From assembly GCA_014155875.1 (NCBI GenBank), contig JACEFZ010024474.1, forward strand, positions 124,001-188,000: DNA of 64,000 nt, given 5' to 3'. The position numbers and the translations under genes are program-made. Origin of the DNA: Cepaea nemoralis (taxonomy: Eukaryota > Mollusca > Gastropoda > Stylommatophora > Helicidae). Every line of letters starts with the position of its first letter. Within the stretch, counting starts at the first letter, position 1. The notes below the pieces were generated by a model that saw only the letters and a program-made list of their open reading frames with translations, had not been told where the DNA came from and made no database searches. Positions 59,801-60,525 of the stretch are shown in pieces.

Positions 59801-60525
59801 TCGCTGGAGTTACGGAGTTCTTGCTTGTCTTGAAGCTTTCGGCAGACCACCCTGCGGAAAGAGACCGAGTCATTTGGGATAAACCCCAGTGCAATGAAAT
59901 CGATCCTCTTGACTTTGACATATTTGGGCCCGCCTATAGCACTCTTGTCTGCATTCACCTCTTTCAATCATTCAGAAAGTATACAATACCTCCTGCAACA
60001 TGACAATTAGTCAACATAACACCCTTGGCAAGACCAACAAACAACATCTCACAACAAAACACCACTGGCAAGACCAACAAACATCTCACAACAAAACACC
60101 ATTGACAAGACCAACAAACAACATCTCACAACAAAACACCATTGACAAGACCAACAAACAACATCTCACAACAAAACACCATTGACAAGACCAACAAACA
60201 ACATCTCACAACAAAACACTATTGACAAGACCAACAAACAACATCTCATAATAAAACACCCTCGACAAAACAAACAAACAACATCTCACAACAAAACACC
60301 ATTGACAAAACCAACAAACAACATCTCACAACAAAACACCCTCGACAAAACTAACAAACATCTCACCCTCTTCAGACACCCTTTGAAATTGTTTCTAACC
60401 CGCGAACCCGGAAGTGTATCCGTGCGAGGACTTCCAGCCACGTAGAGGACATTGCTGGACATTCGTGAGAATGTCCCTGATGTGCTGCCCTGCTCCTTGT
60501 GGACACCGTCAAGCTCCAAGCTAAT
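16115..60525 (-). CDS. NRXN1: neurexin (alpha type), LNS2 to C-terminus, 19 exons
   Basis: Neurexins are presynaptic type I adhesion receptors that bind neuroligins and other ligands through LNS (laminin G) and EGF domains. The exons read, in order: LNS2 second half, LNS3, EGF2, LNS4, LNS5, EGF3, LNS6, acidic/Thr-rich stalk, transmembrane helix and short tail ending KEWYV. This is the exact alpha-neurexin order after EGF1. Junctions are GT-AG, and phases agree at all except exon 16/17; exon 10 carries a 1-nt frameshift. About 1,130 codons are seen. Alpha-neurexins usually have about 1,500-1,700, so signal peptide, LNS1, EGF1 and the start of LNS2 should lie to the right of the window. Invertebrates generally have one neurexin gene, so the '1' is only a label. 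No beta-type promoter or first exon is recognised. Confidence 0.96.
16345..17538 (-). other. neurexin intron 18
   Basis: It contains a 40-bp minisatellite (16598-16885). At 17395-17460 there is a GAA-rich purine tract. At 17180-17400 there is sequence resembling a decayed LINE coding fragment, similar to 38095-38270. No exon is seen. Confidence 0.6.
16598..16885. repeat. 40-bp minisatellite, about 7 units
   Basis: The unit is 'aacaagaaaatgctggatag' followed by 'acaatctccagaacagactt'. Confidence 0.85.
17539..17792 (-). CDS. NRXN1: neurexin exon 18: stalk
   Basis: The acceptor is 'aatattttcag' and the donor G|GTAAGT (plus 'acttac' at 17533-17538). It encodes 84 residues rich in Asp, Ser, Gly and Lys starting QPHKCSGPDCD and ending GSEDGGVNLG, with no domain fold. 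This is the extracellular stalk just outside the membrane. It starts with the third base of a codon and ends in phase 1, matching exons 17 and 19. Confidence 0.85.
17952..18336. repeat. 18-bp minisatellite, about 21 units
   Basis: The unit 'ggatcatcaacactctat' lies in intron 17. The unit is 6 codons, so open frames occur on both strands (17973-18728 plus and 17970-18161 minus) without being genes. Confidence 0.93.
18462..18682. repeat. 24-bp minisatellite, about 9 units
   Basis: The unit is 'cacatggactgggctggcag' plus 'gtcc'. It is GC-rich, unlike the AT-rich flanks. Confidence 0.93.
18690..18796. repeat. about 23-bp minisatellite, 4 units
   Basis: The unit is 'gaccccaccactcccccagt' plus 'gct'. 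It begins 8 bp after the 24-bp array. Confidence 0.85.
18797..19686. other. intron 17 remainder, repeat-poor
   Basis: The sequence at 19040-19330 resembles a decayed reverse transcriptase frame: 'SFVCLCQLWAQYQLGEDCSY' type sequence near 19140 and 'DKFTYLGSTVKE' near 19288, the common 'kFkYLGs' motif of LINE reverse transcriptases. It is fragmented. Nothing else is recognised. Confidence 0.45.
19687..19825 (-). CDS. NRXN1: neurexin exon 17: acidic Thr-rich stalk
   Basis: The donor is AA|GTGAGT (plus 'actcac' at 19681-19686) and the strong acceptor is 'catttttgcag' (19826 on). It encodes VGSGCQLDDEEDCSAVMSG, then TDEIITAVVIIK and a poly-Thr stretch. The Cys-acidic-Cys segment matches the conserved stalk of other neurexins. 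It ends in phase 2 and fits exon 18. From the strong acceptor it needs one base carried over, but exon 16 ends in phase 0. A second AG 20 nt inside (exon start 19805, LDDEEDC) would restore phase 0. Confidence 0.85.
19830..20078. repeat. about 88-bp tandem repeat, 3 units, next to exon 17 acceptor
   Basis: Three diverged units carry 'gatatcatctgtgacgccct' and 'ctccaggatcctatagacaa' type sequence. The first unit begins 5 bp upstream of the exon 17 acceptor. Confidence 0.75.
20088..20305 (-). mobile_element. SINE family A copy
   Basis: A reverse-orientation copy with 'gcaaatcctttacaggacgt', 'agtagtttgccattgctttc' and the head 'tatgcgggattacgaactgc'. Confidence 0.75.
20661..20828 (-). mobile_element. 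SINE family A copy, head missing
   Basis: Only the 3' two thirds are present, from 'gttgcatatcctaacaggat' to near 20825. Confidence 0.65.
20925..22010. repeat. 38-bp minisatellite, about 28 units
   Basis: The unit is 'acataggataacacaggctt' followed by 'tggggagatcatggtgaa'. Single-base variants (AGGTTAAC, AGAATAAC, TTTGAGG versus TTTGGGG) alternate. It lies in intron 16, ending about 130 bp from exon 16. Confidence 0.95.
22139..22193 (-). CDS. NRXN1: neurexin exon 16: short stalk exon
   Basis: A 55-nt exon encoding FKDLPADEVIDEMQSTEG. The acceptor is 'ttgttaaatatcag' and the donor GGA|GTAAGT. With exon 15 it reads TPA-R-FKDL in frame. It ends in phase 0. Short, acidic and between LNS6 and the stalk, it could be an alternative cassette. 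The frame conflict with exon 17 is described under that exon. Confidence 0.75.
22390..22627 (-). mobile_element. SINE family D copy (decayed)
   Basis: It shares the family D layout: 'gaccaatcagcactcagtgg', 'cctcgtacccattttaaact' and a tRNA-like head with 'gtttaaacccatgaccat' near 22580-22600. The 27-bp minisatellite begins flush with the head end. Confidence 0.6.
22628..23690. repeat. 27-bp minisatellite, about 39 units
   Basis: The unit is 'ccacagagaggtggccagtc' plus 'atatctg'. A one-base insertion near 23290 shifts all long open frames. The unit is 9 codons, which explains the 370-codon frames (22593-23711, 22639-23793). No start context, splice sites or domain supports coding. Confidence 0.95.
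23691..24130. other. intron 15 spacer
   Basis: AT-rich. It contains three copies of 'actattactcattcttg'-like sequence at 24050-24100. No gene is seen. Confidence 0.5.
24132..25806. repeat. 36-bp minisatellite, about 34 units
   Basis: The unit is 'ctctaagccatgtcttctac' followed by 'ccccagaagatcctgc'. It is interrupted by a hAT-type MITE (24280-24717). The unit is 12 codons, giving a spurious 351-codon frame (24675-25730) that even starts inside the MITE. Confidence 0.95.
24280..24717 (+). mobile_element. hAT-type MITE inside the minisatellite
   Basis: The terminal inverted repeats are 'cagtggttctcaacc' at the left and 'ggttgagaaccactg' at the right. The flanks are a perfect 8-bp target-site duplication CTCTAAGC (24272-24279 and 24718-24725). 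An 8-bp duplication and CAG-initial ends are typical of hAT elements. There is no transposase frame in 438 bp. G-rich blocks follow the left end and precede the right end. A second copy is at 47710-48103. Confidence 0.93.
25807..26344. other. intron 15 spacer
   Basis: No supported gene. The 90-codon frame at 26036-26308 has no recognisable domain and extends to just before a SINE. Confidence 0.45.
26345..26566 (+). mobile_element. SINE family A copy
   Basis: Head 'cgtaatcccgcacactgtgt', core 'attcagaaaacaatgggaaa' and end 'cctgtaaaggatatacaact'. Confidence 0.75.
26590..26870 (+). mobile_element. 5'-truncated LINE tail
   Basis: The plus strand reads 'FFGHVMRREALERIMTTRK' and then 'WRALNAYAIWHGTQ', the usual C-terminal tail of RTE/CR1-like ORFs, with in-frame stops. 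Related tails are at 31320-31500 and 38330-38530. The clade is not certain. Confidence 0.6.
27249..27354 (-). CDS. NRXN1: neurexin exon 15: end of LNS6
   Basis: The acceptor is 'tttttgtctag' and the donor AAG|GTGAGT. It encodes LVLNGIHLLELAKRKDKK and ends NVKVTPA. This aligns with the 'GLYYNGLKVLNMAAE' strand of vertebrate LNS6. It needs one base carried in, supplied by exon 14, giving ISG-LVLNG. Confidence 0.92.
27434..29860. repeat. about 31-bp minisatellite, about 73 units
   Basis: The unit is 'atgatgatgttttattctta' plus 'gattaacatac', with shorter 28-bp units lacking one GAT. The left edge (27434-27600) is degenerate. A LINE 3' end is inserted at 29632-29777. It occupies most of intron 14. 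Confidence 0.95.
29632..29777 (-). mobile_element. LINE 3' end inserted in the minisatellite
   Basis: Read on minus it contains 'gggcctgcatgcccaattct', AATAAA and a tail of TTTG/TTCG repeats. This is the same family as 1-136 and 53394-53470. The flanking 'agattaac' (29624-29631 and 29778-29785) looks like an 8-bp target-site duplication cut from the array. Confidence 0.75.
30034..30581 (+). mobile_element. 5'-truncated LINE with 14-bp target-site duplication
   Basis: The duplication ATCATCATTAAGTG flanks it exactly (30020-30033 and 30582-30595). An open frame (30230-30565) reads 'MRFLRRILNVSRRDKIRNEE', then 'KWFGHASRLP' and 'GRGRPRKRWTEGI', the C-terminal tail of an RTE/BovB- or CR1-like reverse transcriptase. 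The end is a 'gatgagatgagagatgag' tail. The 14-bp duplication identifies target-primed insertion. Confidence 0.9.
31018..31116 (-). CDS. NRXN1: neurexin exon 14: LNS6 after the SS4 position
   Basis: A 99-nt exon with acceptor 'cacatctcacag' and donor CAG|GTGGGT. It encodes HQSHIFNNQASVRVGG then HFEGLISG, matching 'LTIFNSQATIIIGG' and 'FQGQLSG' of vertebrate LNS6. Both ends are phase 1. The junction with exon 13 falls where vertebrate neurexins carry alternative splice site 4. Confidence 0.9.
31320..31500 (+). mobile_element. decayed LINE tail
   Basis: The plus strand reads 'DDAGQLDIITWRNIG' and 'HDLLRHIAWTIKRSTRR', resembling the tails at 26590-26870 and 38330-38530. Confidence 0.4.
31676..31864 (+). 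mobile_element. SINE family A copy
   Basis: Head 'cgtgttcaaaacacagctgt', core 'gttcagaaagcaatgacaaa' and end 'aaaggatatgcaattaac'. It ends 26 bp before the exon 13 donor side of the intron. Confidence 0.75.
31890..32061 (-). CDS. NRXN1: neurexin exon 13: LNS6 core
   Basis: The acceptor is 'tgttcttgttgtacag' and the donor G|GTAACA. It starts MKGHVHVTYNMG and contains YHIVRFTRSGSNATLQVD, nearly identical to the 'YHVVRFTRSGGNATLQVD' strand of vertebrate LNS6. It ends KNPT-G in phase 1. Its acceptor and first bases are copied in the tandem array directly upstream (32062-32430). Confidence 0.96.
32062..32430. repeat. about 51-bp tandem array copying exon 13's acceptor
   Basis: About 7 units. On the minus strand each contains a T-rich tract, 'acag' and then 'atgaaaggtcatgtacatgt', so each unit repeats the intron end plus the first ~25 bases of exon 13. 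The array is flush with the true exon. Using an upstream copy would read into a TAA within about 11 codons. Confidence 0.85.
32455..32755 (+). mobile_element. SINE family C copy
   Basis: A tRNA-like head 'tatggccaaatggactggtg' with a B-box region 'gcgaattcaaatgtagcg', body 'gagggacactggtaataggg' and end 'ttcaagcaaacaaa'. It is homologous to 61703-61985. A tandem array starts right after its 3' end. Confidence 0.7.
32770..33715. repeat. 117-bp higher-order tandem array
   Basis: Monomers of about 37-39 bp ('gctattgaagttaattcttt' plus 'actttagttttaccaat') are grouped as three-monomer blocks marked by 'tttttatatttataatatta'. The marker recurs at 32884, 33001, 33118, 33235, 33352, 33543 and 33660, so spacing is exactly 117 except one 191-bp block with two extra monomers. 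It lies in intron 12. Confidence 0.93.
34165..34714 (-). pseudogene. retrotransposon RNase H domain and C-terminal tail
   Basis: The minus-strand frame is not known to start here; ETISSLTMEVMAVSKA precedes the first Met. It contains the RNase H acidic residues: Glu in SLTMEVMAV, Asp in FLGDSMSML, Asp in GNEWADKLAG, with FVPGHAGVQG between. A conserved tail follows: NQHRTGVVSRYTLQDLLRRG and SEHLWTEWF. Related tails occur at 62423-62865 and 63878-64000, and a tail-derived minisatellite at 58478-59648. The reverse transcriptase part that should precede it is missing. It sits in intron 12 as an element fragment. Confidence 0.8.
34715..35025 (-). pseudogene. LINE reverse transcriptase fragment (YVDD)
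   Basis: The minus strand reads NLRYVDDTILMAEN, the catalytic YxDD box, then KGLSLNIKKTVTMV and VDNFKYLGE, the classic palm-to-thumb order of non-LTR reverse transcriptases. It stops at about 34695 and abuts the RNase H fragment. Normally several hundred residues separate these parts, so this is a deletion or two different elements fused. Confidence 0.75.
35120..35298 (-). CDS. NRXN1: neurexin exon 12: start of LNS6
   Basis: The donor is ATT|GTGAGA. The in-phase acceptor is 'ctatcatcaacag' (plus 35299 on), giving D-EGVSYKFGPGPG after EGF3. A further acceptor at 35315 (gataacgcag) would add 16 nt and break the phase. It contains SLAFGFQTFQDEATLIRID and ends FIHMEI, aligning with the first strands of LNS6. 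Confidence 0.92.
35508..35860. repeat. degenerate about 30-40-bp repeat
   Basis: Units of 'aaatactaactatgagtgaa' plus 'tgaatta' are strongly diverged. It lies in intron 11. Confidence 0.6.
36013..37226 (-). pseudogene. mariner transposase, disrupted
   Basis: The N-terminal frame starts MARLIQNPSKEAQRAVIKFL with a helix-turn-helix region (GCRPVDIHRRMQ ... VSKTTVTDW) and then WPGP in place of the usual GRP-type box. The middle has GDESWCHHFEP. The C-terminal frame has CVILLHNNARPHVAKIV, HPAYSPDLSACDFHLFGS and ends CLNAYGDFF. In mariners the second catalytic Asp lies in 'HDNARPH'; here it is Asn. Several frameshifts and a nested insertion (36654-36794) also break it, so it is inactive. Confidence 0.9.
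36654..36794 (+). mobile_element. small hairpin retroposon, copy 1
   Basis: A 141-bp element inserted into the mariner with a perfect 12-bp target-site duplication AAACACCATCCC (36642-36653 and 36795-36806). It reads 'cgggaaggttaacccggtca' at its start, then 'ggcctaacggcgcaagaacg', a hairpin around 'tccgaaaaaaaaactccgga' and a (GAA)n tail. Copy 2 is at 43699-43842 in the opposite orientation. It matches none of the four SINE families here, and no clear A/B box is seen. Confidence 0.85.
37455..37574 (-). CDS. NRXN1: neurexin exon 11: EGF3
   Basis: The acceptor is 'cttttacccag' and the donor GATG|GTAACT. It encodes a complete EGF-like domain with six cysteines spaced C-x4-C-x5-C-x8-C-x1-C-x9-C (CAVHSCANNGRC, then YKCDCDMTSFTGPVC). 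It aligns with EGF3 of alpha-neurexins ('CDCSMTSFSGPLC'). It joins exon 10 as YGCQ-GPLVRC. Confidence 0.96.
37809..38039 (-). mobile_element. SINE family A copy
   Basis: Reverse orientation, from 'gttgcatatcctgtacagga' to the head 'ttggtaacccctttgccaca', which preserves the A-box-like segment. Confidence 0.78.
38330..38530 (+). mobile_element. decayed LINE tail
   Basis: It resembles 26590-26870 at the DNA level (for example 'ggcaaaggcagaccaagaga' against 'ggcagaggcagttcaagaga', and 'ccaagatctgtg'). Confidence 0.55.
38854..39137 (-). CDS. NRXN1: neurexin exon 10: LNS5 second half, 1-nt frameshift
   Basis: The acceptor is 'ctttctggcag' and the donor CAGG|GTGAGA. The first frame reads VFLLRTKTYKHLLRVDG, SGLLYIGGVSKKMYS and GFVGCLGSLDVNGYS, then goes wrong and stops. 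The next frame carries VPDLIQDANPVHGNIEYGCQ, matching 'LPDLISDA...ERGCEG' of vertebrate LNS5, and joins EGF3 in phase. The switch lies near 38917, where one base is in excess (for example A in TACAGTG). Both exon borders are in phase once that base is discounted. It is either a sequencing or assembly error or a real disabling mutation. Confidence 0.93.
39242..39725 (-). mobile_element. non-autonomous retroposon sharing a LINE 3' tail, copy 1
   Basis: The 3' end near 39245-39275 is the same 'cgtctgtcaagacgg' hairpin tail as the LINE at 49484-49977. The body ('catgcagcatgatccctctc', 'ttagtctttaggttgcattt') is shared with 54427-54870 but not with the LINE coding part. No frame is seen. Confidence 0.65.
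39745..40175 (+). mobile_element. LINE tail fragment
   Basis: The plus strand reads 'ACETWAKSRQAEKHLMAVKM', 'RRNKLENLVRIGRMGGKSK' and 'ATGYDND'-like ends, with stops. It is the C-terminal portion of a non-LTR reverse transcriptase ORF, ending in a 'gataatgactatgataatat' tail. Confidence 0.65.
40240..40880. repeat. 23-bp minisatellite, about 28 units
   Basis: The unit 'acatacttatatatgtggta' plus 'aga' is nearly homogeneous. Each unit contains the palindrome 'atatat' and a donor-like 'ggtaaga' on the plus strand, which is not the transcribed sense here. It lies in intron 9. Confidence 0.95.
41178..42006. repeat. 54-bp minisatellite, about 15 units
   Basis: The unit is 'ggtccattgttggaccctcc', 'aggagtgtagcaaggctcct' and 'ttactgactgactt'. 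It contains the short inverted repeat 'ggtccattgttggacc'. Units with 53 bp shift the frame, so long ORFs (41094-41648, 41333-41701) are artefacts. Confidence 0.95.
42160..42489 (-). CDS. NRXN1: neurexin exon 9: LNS5 first half
   Basis: A 110-codon exon with acceptor 'aataatatttcag' and donor GAG|GTAAGT. It contains KPVTFKSVETYAVLSQLQID, LRTTEPSGLILYYGG, FFALELFQGSLFYVYELGGG and ends LNDNKWHE. With exon 10 this gives WHE-VFLLRT. It aligns with vertebrate LNS5 ('DPVTFKTKSSYVAL', 'LNDNQWHNV'). Confidence 0.96.
42700..42860. repeat. about 39-bp tandem repeat, 4 units
   Basis: The unit is 'gaacaagaaagctcatgtag' plus 'gtagcaccaacccagaaca'. It lies in intron 8. Confidence 0.8.
42955..43180 (-). mobile_element. 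SINE family D copy, unexpanded
   Basis: The head on minus has 'gtagtgcagtggcaagccc' and a B-box-like 'gtagtcatcagttcaaatcc'. The body has 'gggtaccaggaaatctactg' and the 3' part holds a single unit of the sequence amplified at 7465-8187, ending 'tagcaccatgtagcc'. It serves as the reference for the expanded copy. Confidence 0.72.
43699..43842 (-). mobile_element. small hairpin retroposon, copy 2
   Basis: A 144-bp element flanked by an 11-bp target-site duplication GTTCTTTGTTT (43688-43698 and 43843-43853). The hairpin CATCCGGA/TCCGGATG encloses 'gttttttt'. It differs from copy 1 at about a dozen positions and has the opposite orientation. The (CTT)n end on plus is its (GAA)n tail. Confidence 0.85.
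43948..44186 (+). mobile_element. SINE family A copy
   Basis: The head 'tggctccgtggctaaaggct' keeps an A-box-like stretch. The core is 'gttcagaaagcaatggcaaa' and the end 'cccgtaagggatacgcaacc'. Confidence 0.78.
44205..44326. repeat. about 63-bp duplication at the exon 8 donor
   Basis: Two tandem copies of 'tatgaatacattattgcctg ... ttgtgaatacttgcatcaac'. The right copy ends in the exon 8 donor (plus 'tgttac', 44321-44326), and the left copy has the equivalent 'tgttag'. Confidence 0.7.
44327..44475 (-). CDS. NRXN1: neurexin exon 8: end of LNS4
   Basis: The acceptor is 'gctttcatcag' and the donor CAG|GTAACA. It encodes ADLPGQIRELRFLHIEVG and GFVGAMQSFMFNSKDLFQ. It aligns with 'FIGHLQSLTFNG' in vertebrate LNS4. 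It joins exon 9 as LFQ-IVKSD. Confidence 0.94.
44640..44960. repeat. (AGT)n, (GGAA)n and (GGCA)n microsatellites
   Basis: (GTT)n at 44680-44700, (AGT)n at 44700-44805, then GGAA and GGCA tetranucleotide runs to 44955. The poly-Val/poly-Ser open frame at 44628-44840 is only this repeat. Confidence 0.95.
45063..45171 (-). CDS. NRXN1: neurexin exon 7: middle of LNS4
   Basis: The acceptor is 'aatatctgtcttcag' and the donor TCAG|GTAAGT. It encodes VLSTGQALHDNLWHTVFI and LQVIELAIDQERSIS. The WHTV strand is diagnostic. The exon 6/7 junction (GGSK-VLSTG) lies where vertebrate neurexins have alternative splice site 3. Confidence 0.95.
45585..46075 (+). mobile_element. decayed LINE tail
   Basis: The plus strand gives 'VPWVRTKKTTEKILHGLINE' and then HHVSETEIFWSY, similar to the 'LKYFGHLKRHESLERTIMEE' tail at 54898-55345, with stops. 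Confidence 0.5.
46278..46345. repeat. (CA)n(C)n(CCCA)n tract
   Basis: It contains a run of about 20 C. Length is likely assembly-sensitive. Confidence 0.95.
47683..48316 (-). mobile_element. SINE family A copy split by a MITE
   Basis: The parts 47683-47709 and 48104-48316 join at the duplicated TTTACAG to give a normal reverse-orientation SINE A ('gcatatcctttacagg...'). The split position is the MITE target. Confidence 0.8.
47710..48103 (-). mobile_element. hAT-type MITE, second copy
   Basis: The ends are 'cagtagttctcaacc' and 'ggttgagaaccactg'. It is inverted relative to 24280-24717 and alignable along its length ('ttatttcaagatcgcgttaa' on minus). The duplication is ATTTACAG/CTTTACAG (47702-47709, 48104-48111), one mismatch in eight. 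C-runs near 48020-48080 are long. Confidence 0.9.
48683..48897 (-). CDS. NRXN1: neurexin exon 6: start of LNS4
   Basis: The acceptor is 'catttgatcttgcag' and the donor AAG|GTTAGA (not the usual GTRAG). It encodes TVTLRFNGTQFMKVTM, ISLRFHTKHPNGLLFVATGG and ELNLEDGVLYLSL. It aligns with 'ATVLSYDGSMFMKI' of vertebrate LNS4. It joins EGF2 as CQT-A-TVTL. Confidence 0.95.
49484..49977 (+). mobile_element. 5'-truncated LINE with zinc-finger C-terminus
   Basis: The plus strand reads LRRLRWIGHVRRMDDGRIQK, GRPLLRYKDVCKRDM and WEQDTTEHVAWRAN. After a frameshift comes the zinc-knuckle CIHCGRTFTAQIGLISHIRY and a stop at the start of the 3' tail. The tail has the 'cgtctgtcaagacgg' hairpin and a (GAAT)n end. 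The C-terminal C2H2-like finger is typical of a LINE group seen widely in marine invertebrates. Confidence 0.85.
50026..50246 (-). mobile_element. SINE family A copy
   Basis: Reverse orientation with 'gcatatcctttgccggatgt', 'gcaagttcacgtttagtagt' and the head 'gcgagattacgaattgcatt'. Confidence 0.78.
50506..50623 (-). CDS. NRXN1: neurexin exon 5: EGF2
   Basis: The acceptor is 'atgttctccaacag' and the donor ACTG|GTCAGT. A complete EGF-like domain with six cysteines spaced C-x4-C-x5-C-x8-C-x1-C-x9-C (CWSFPCNHQGKC, CVEGWNRFICDC). It aligns with 'CRDGWNRYVCDCSGTGY' of vertebrate EGF2. It joins exon 4 as YCKT-VDHQC. Confidence 0.96.
50636..50762. repeat. 31-bp tandem repeat, 4 units, at exon 5 acceptor
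   Basis: The unit is 'ccagaacattccactgtcaa' plus 'caactctcaaa'. The 'gaacattct' next to the exon 5 acceptor is the last partial unit, so the array runs into the splice site. Confidence 0.8.
50785..50945. repeat. about 45-bp tandem repeat, 4 units
   Basis: The unit is 'tgtgacaatcacagttctca' followed by 'ctgtaaaacatacaacaaac'. Confidence 0.85.
51125..51450. repeat. 54/67-bp tandem repeat, 5 units
   Basis: The unit contains 'cttgtgggttccagacaaga' and 'gagttctcagtgtgagtcct', with or without an extra 'tctagttactctg' segment. Confidence 0.85.
51790..51950 (-). mobile_element. SINE family C fragment
   Basis: Reverse orientation: 'cactggactgatttttgcat', 'ccaatgtccctcaccatcag' and 'ccccaagtcaaggacaagaa'. 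The tRNA-like head is missing. A further plus-strand family C tail ('gcaaacaaacaaac') lies at about 51970-52015. Confidence 0.6.
52024..52130. repeat. about 50-bp duplication
   Basis: Two units of 'acaaaacatccatgagttat' followed by 'cattgtacacatctgtacaa'. Confidence 0.8.
52490..52700 (+). mobile_element. SINE family B copy
   Basis: Head 'catggcaaagtggtcgccag' with a B-box-like 'aaggtcatgagtttg', then 'ccattcagttcacaagtgca' and 'gagaccaagccatttggata', collinear with 59690-59925. Confidence 0.65.
52946..53281 (-). CDS. NRXN1: neurexin exon 4: LNS3 second half
   Basis: A 112-codon exon with acceptor 'aattcatcacacag' and donor ACA|GTAAGT. It contains YISVDGQKEQFSSS, LDLGELMYIGGLGSEID, PKEIWAGKLGLFYVGCVQDF and ends VEGYCKT. 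It aligns with 'LYLGGLPEN', '[21 protein letters not shown]' of vertebrate LNS3. Confidence 0.96.
53394..53475 (-). mobile_element. LINE 3' end fragment
   Basis: Minus strand 'aagggccgaatttaaaactg', 'gcctgcatgcccaatttgtg' and AATAAA. Same family as 1-136 and 29632-29777. Confidence 0.65.
53595..54065. repeat. (CA)n and (GA)n microsatellite region
   Basis: A long imperfect purine/pyrimidine-biased region with CA-rich then AGAG-rich runs. Open frames through it on both strands (53690-54109, 53752-54132) are low-complexity artefacts. Confidence 0.95.
54197..54353 (-). CDS. NRXN1: neurexin exon 3: LNS3 first half
   Basis: The acceptor is 'gtcttatttcacag' and the donor AGG|GTACGT. It encodes SKGSLAFLLRTVEPHGLILY, HFLALELFDGYLYLILNMGS and IQR. 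It aligns with 'GSISFDFRTTEPNGLILFS' and 'LDGHLYLLLDMGSG' of vertebrate LNS3. It joins exon 2 as DRA-S-SKGS. Confidence 0.96.
54427..54870 (-). mobile_element. non-autonomous retroposon sharing a LINE 3' tail, copy 2
   Basis: The 3' end is 'gttgtagttgtgctttgtta' and then the 'cgtctgtcaagacgg' hairpin, identical in layout to the LINE tail at 49900-49970. The body is shared with 39242-39725 only ('catgcagcatgatccctctc', 'agaccagttgcc'). Confidence 0.7.
54898..55345 (+). mobile_element. 5'-truncated LINE tail
   Basis: The plus strand reads YACETWTLTKQVEQPIHAF, YRRVLRISRIKKRTNASILQ, LKYFGHLKRHESLERTIMEE and GKRGRRIPKIR, then a stop where Trp is usual, then VQDVADDLQM. It ends in (GAAT)n at 55300-55345. 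A non-LTR reverse transcriptase C-terminus. Confidence 0.8.
55612..55830 (+). mobile_element. SINE family A copy (best promoter boxes)
   Basis: The head 'ctccgtggcaaaggcgttac' has an A-box-like TGGCAAAGGCG and 'agcgttcgaaacacagctgc' has a B-box-like GTTCGAAAC, spaced as in tRNA genes. The core and end follow the family. Confidence 0.8.
55861..56057 (-). mobile_element. 5'-truncated LINE with 12-bp target-site duplication
   Basis: TAACAGACTATG flanks it exactly (55849-55860, 56058-56069). On minus it reads RGRPRRRWRDNIFTDLQALG and AAKNLNGSER-stop, followed by a (GAA)n tail: the last ~50 codons of a LINE ORF. It inserted about 20 bp from a SINE A end. Confidence 0.9.
56492..56673 (-). CDS. NRXN1: neurexin exon 2: end of LNS2 and start of LNS3
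   Basis: The acceptor is 'tttcaaatacccag' and the donor CAAG|GTGAGA. It encodes VRYQADSLLLDVIELARAG, VRYDQC and then VTFTTPESYVTIPAWDRA, aligning with 'PITFETPESFISLPKWNAK' at the LNS2-LNS3 boundary. Phase 0 in, phase 2 out. Confidence 0.95.
56745..57185. repeat. about 17-bp minisatellite, about 25 units
   Basis: The unit 'aacaacatctggcacag' has shorter 'aactggcacag' variants. It starts about 70 bp from the exon 2 acceptor in intron 1. Confidence 0.92.
57186..58240. other. intron 1 spacer
   Basis: No element or gene recognised. Sequence around 57350-57600 is of ordinary composition and 57700-58240 is AT-rich. Confidence 0.45.
58245..58345 (-). mobile_element. LINE 3' tail remnant
   Basis: On minus 'ggttgcagttattatgc', then 'aaactatcgtctgtcgagac' and 'caggtgcca': the last ~95 bp of the LINE family at 49484-49977. 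Confidence 0.7.
58478..59648. repeat. 78-bp minisatellite derived from RNase H-element tail
   Basis: About 15 units of 'gtactcggatcctctcccta', 'gtatctccctcagcgtgtgg', 'cggttgaagagtttgaagac' and 'accagttctgttccataa'. On minus each unit encodes NRTGVFKLFNRHTLREILGR plus GSEYLW, which matches the tail RTGVVSRYTLQDLLRRGSEH at 34165-34714. The unit is 26 codons and stays open over 223 codons (58471-59142). Coding-derived, but no evidence that it is translated. Confidence 0.9.
59690..59925 (+). mobile_element. SINE family B copy (best)
   Basis: tRNA-like head: 'tctccgtggccaagtggtta' (A box TGGCCAAGTGG) and 'gaaggttgtaagttctatcc' (B-box-like). Body 'gttcacgagtgcaatgttct', end 'ccagtgcaatgaaatcgatc'. 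It begins about 40 bp after the 78-bp array. Confidence 0.78.
60006..60366. repeat. about 40-bp array copying exon 1's donor
   Basis: About 8-9 units of 'aacatctcacaacaaaacac' plus 'cattgacaagaccaacaaac'. On minus every unit holds 'gtgagatgtt', which is also the first ten bases of the intron after exon 1. The array is flush with the exon end, so the true donor is the first of a row of donor-like copies. Confidence 0.88.
60367..60525 (-). CDS. NRXN1: neurexin exon 1 of window: LNS2 second half
   Basis: The acceptor is 'gattctgtgtccag' and the donor AGG|GTGAGA. 53 codons: ISLELDGVHKEQGSTSG, VLYVAGSPRTDTLPG and RVRNNFKGCLKR. It aligns with '[28 protein letters not shown]' style LNS2 of vertebrate neurexin. 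Phase 0 at both ends. The preceding exon lies outside the window or was not detected in 60.5-64 kb. Confidence 0.95.
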
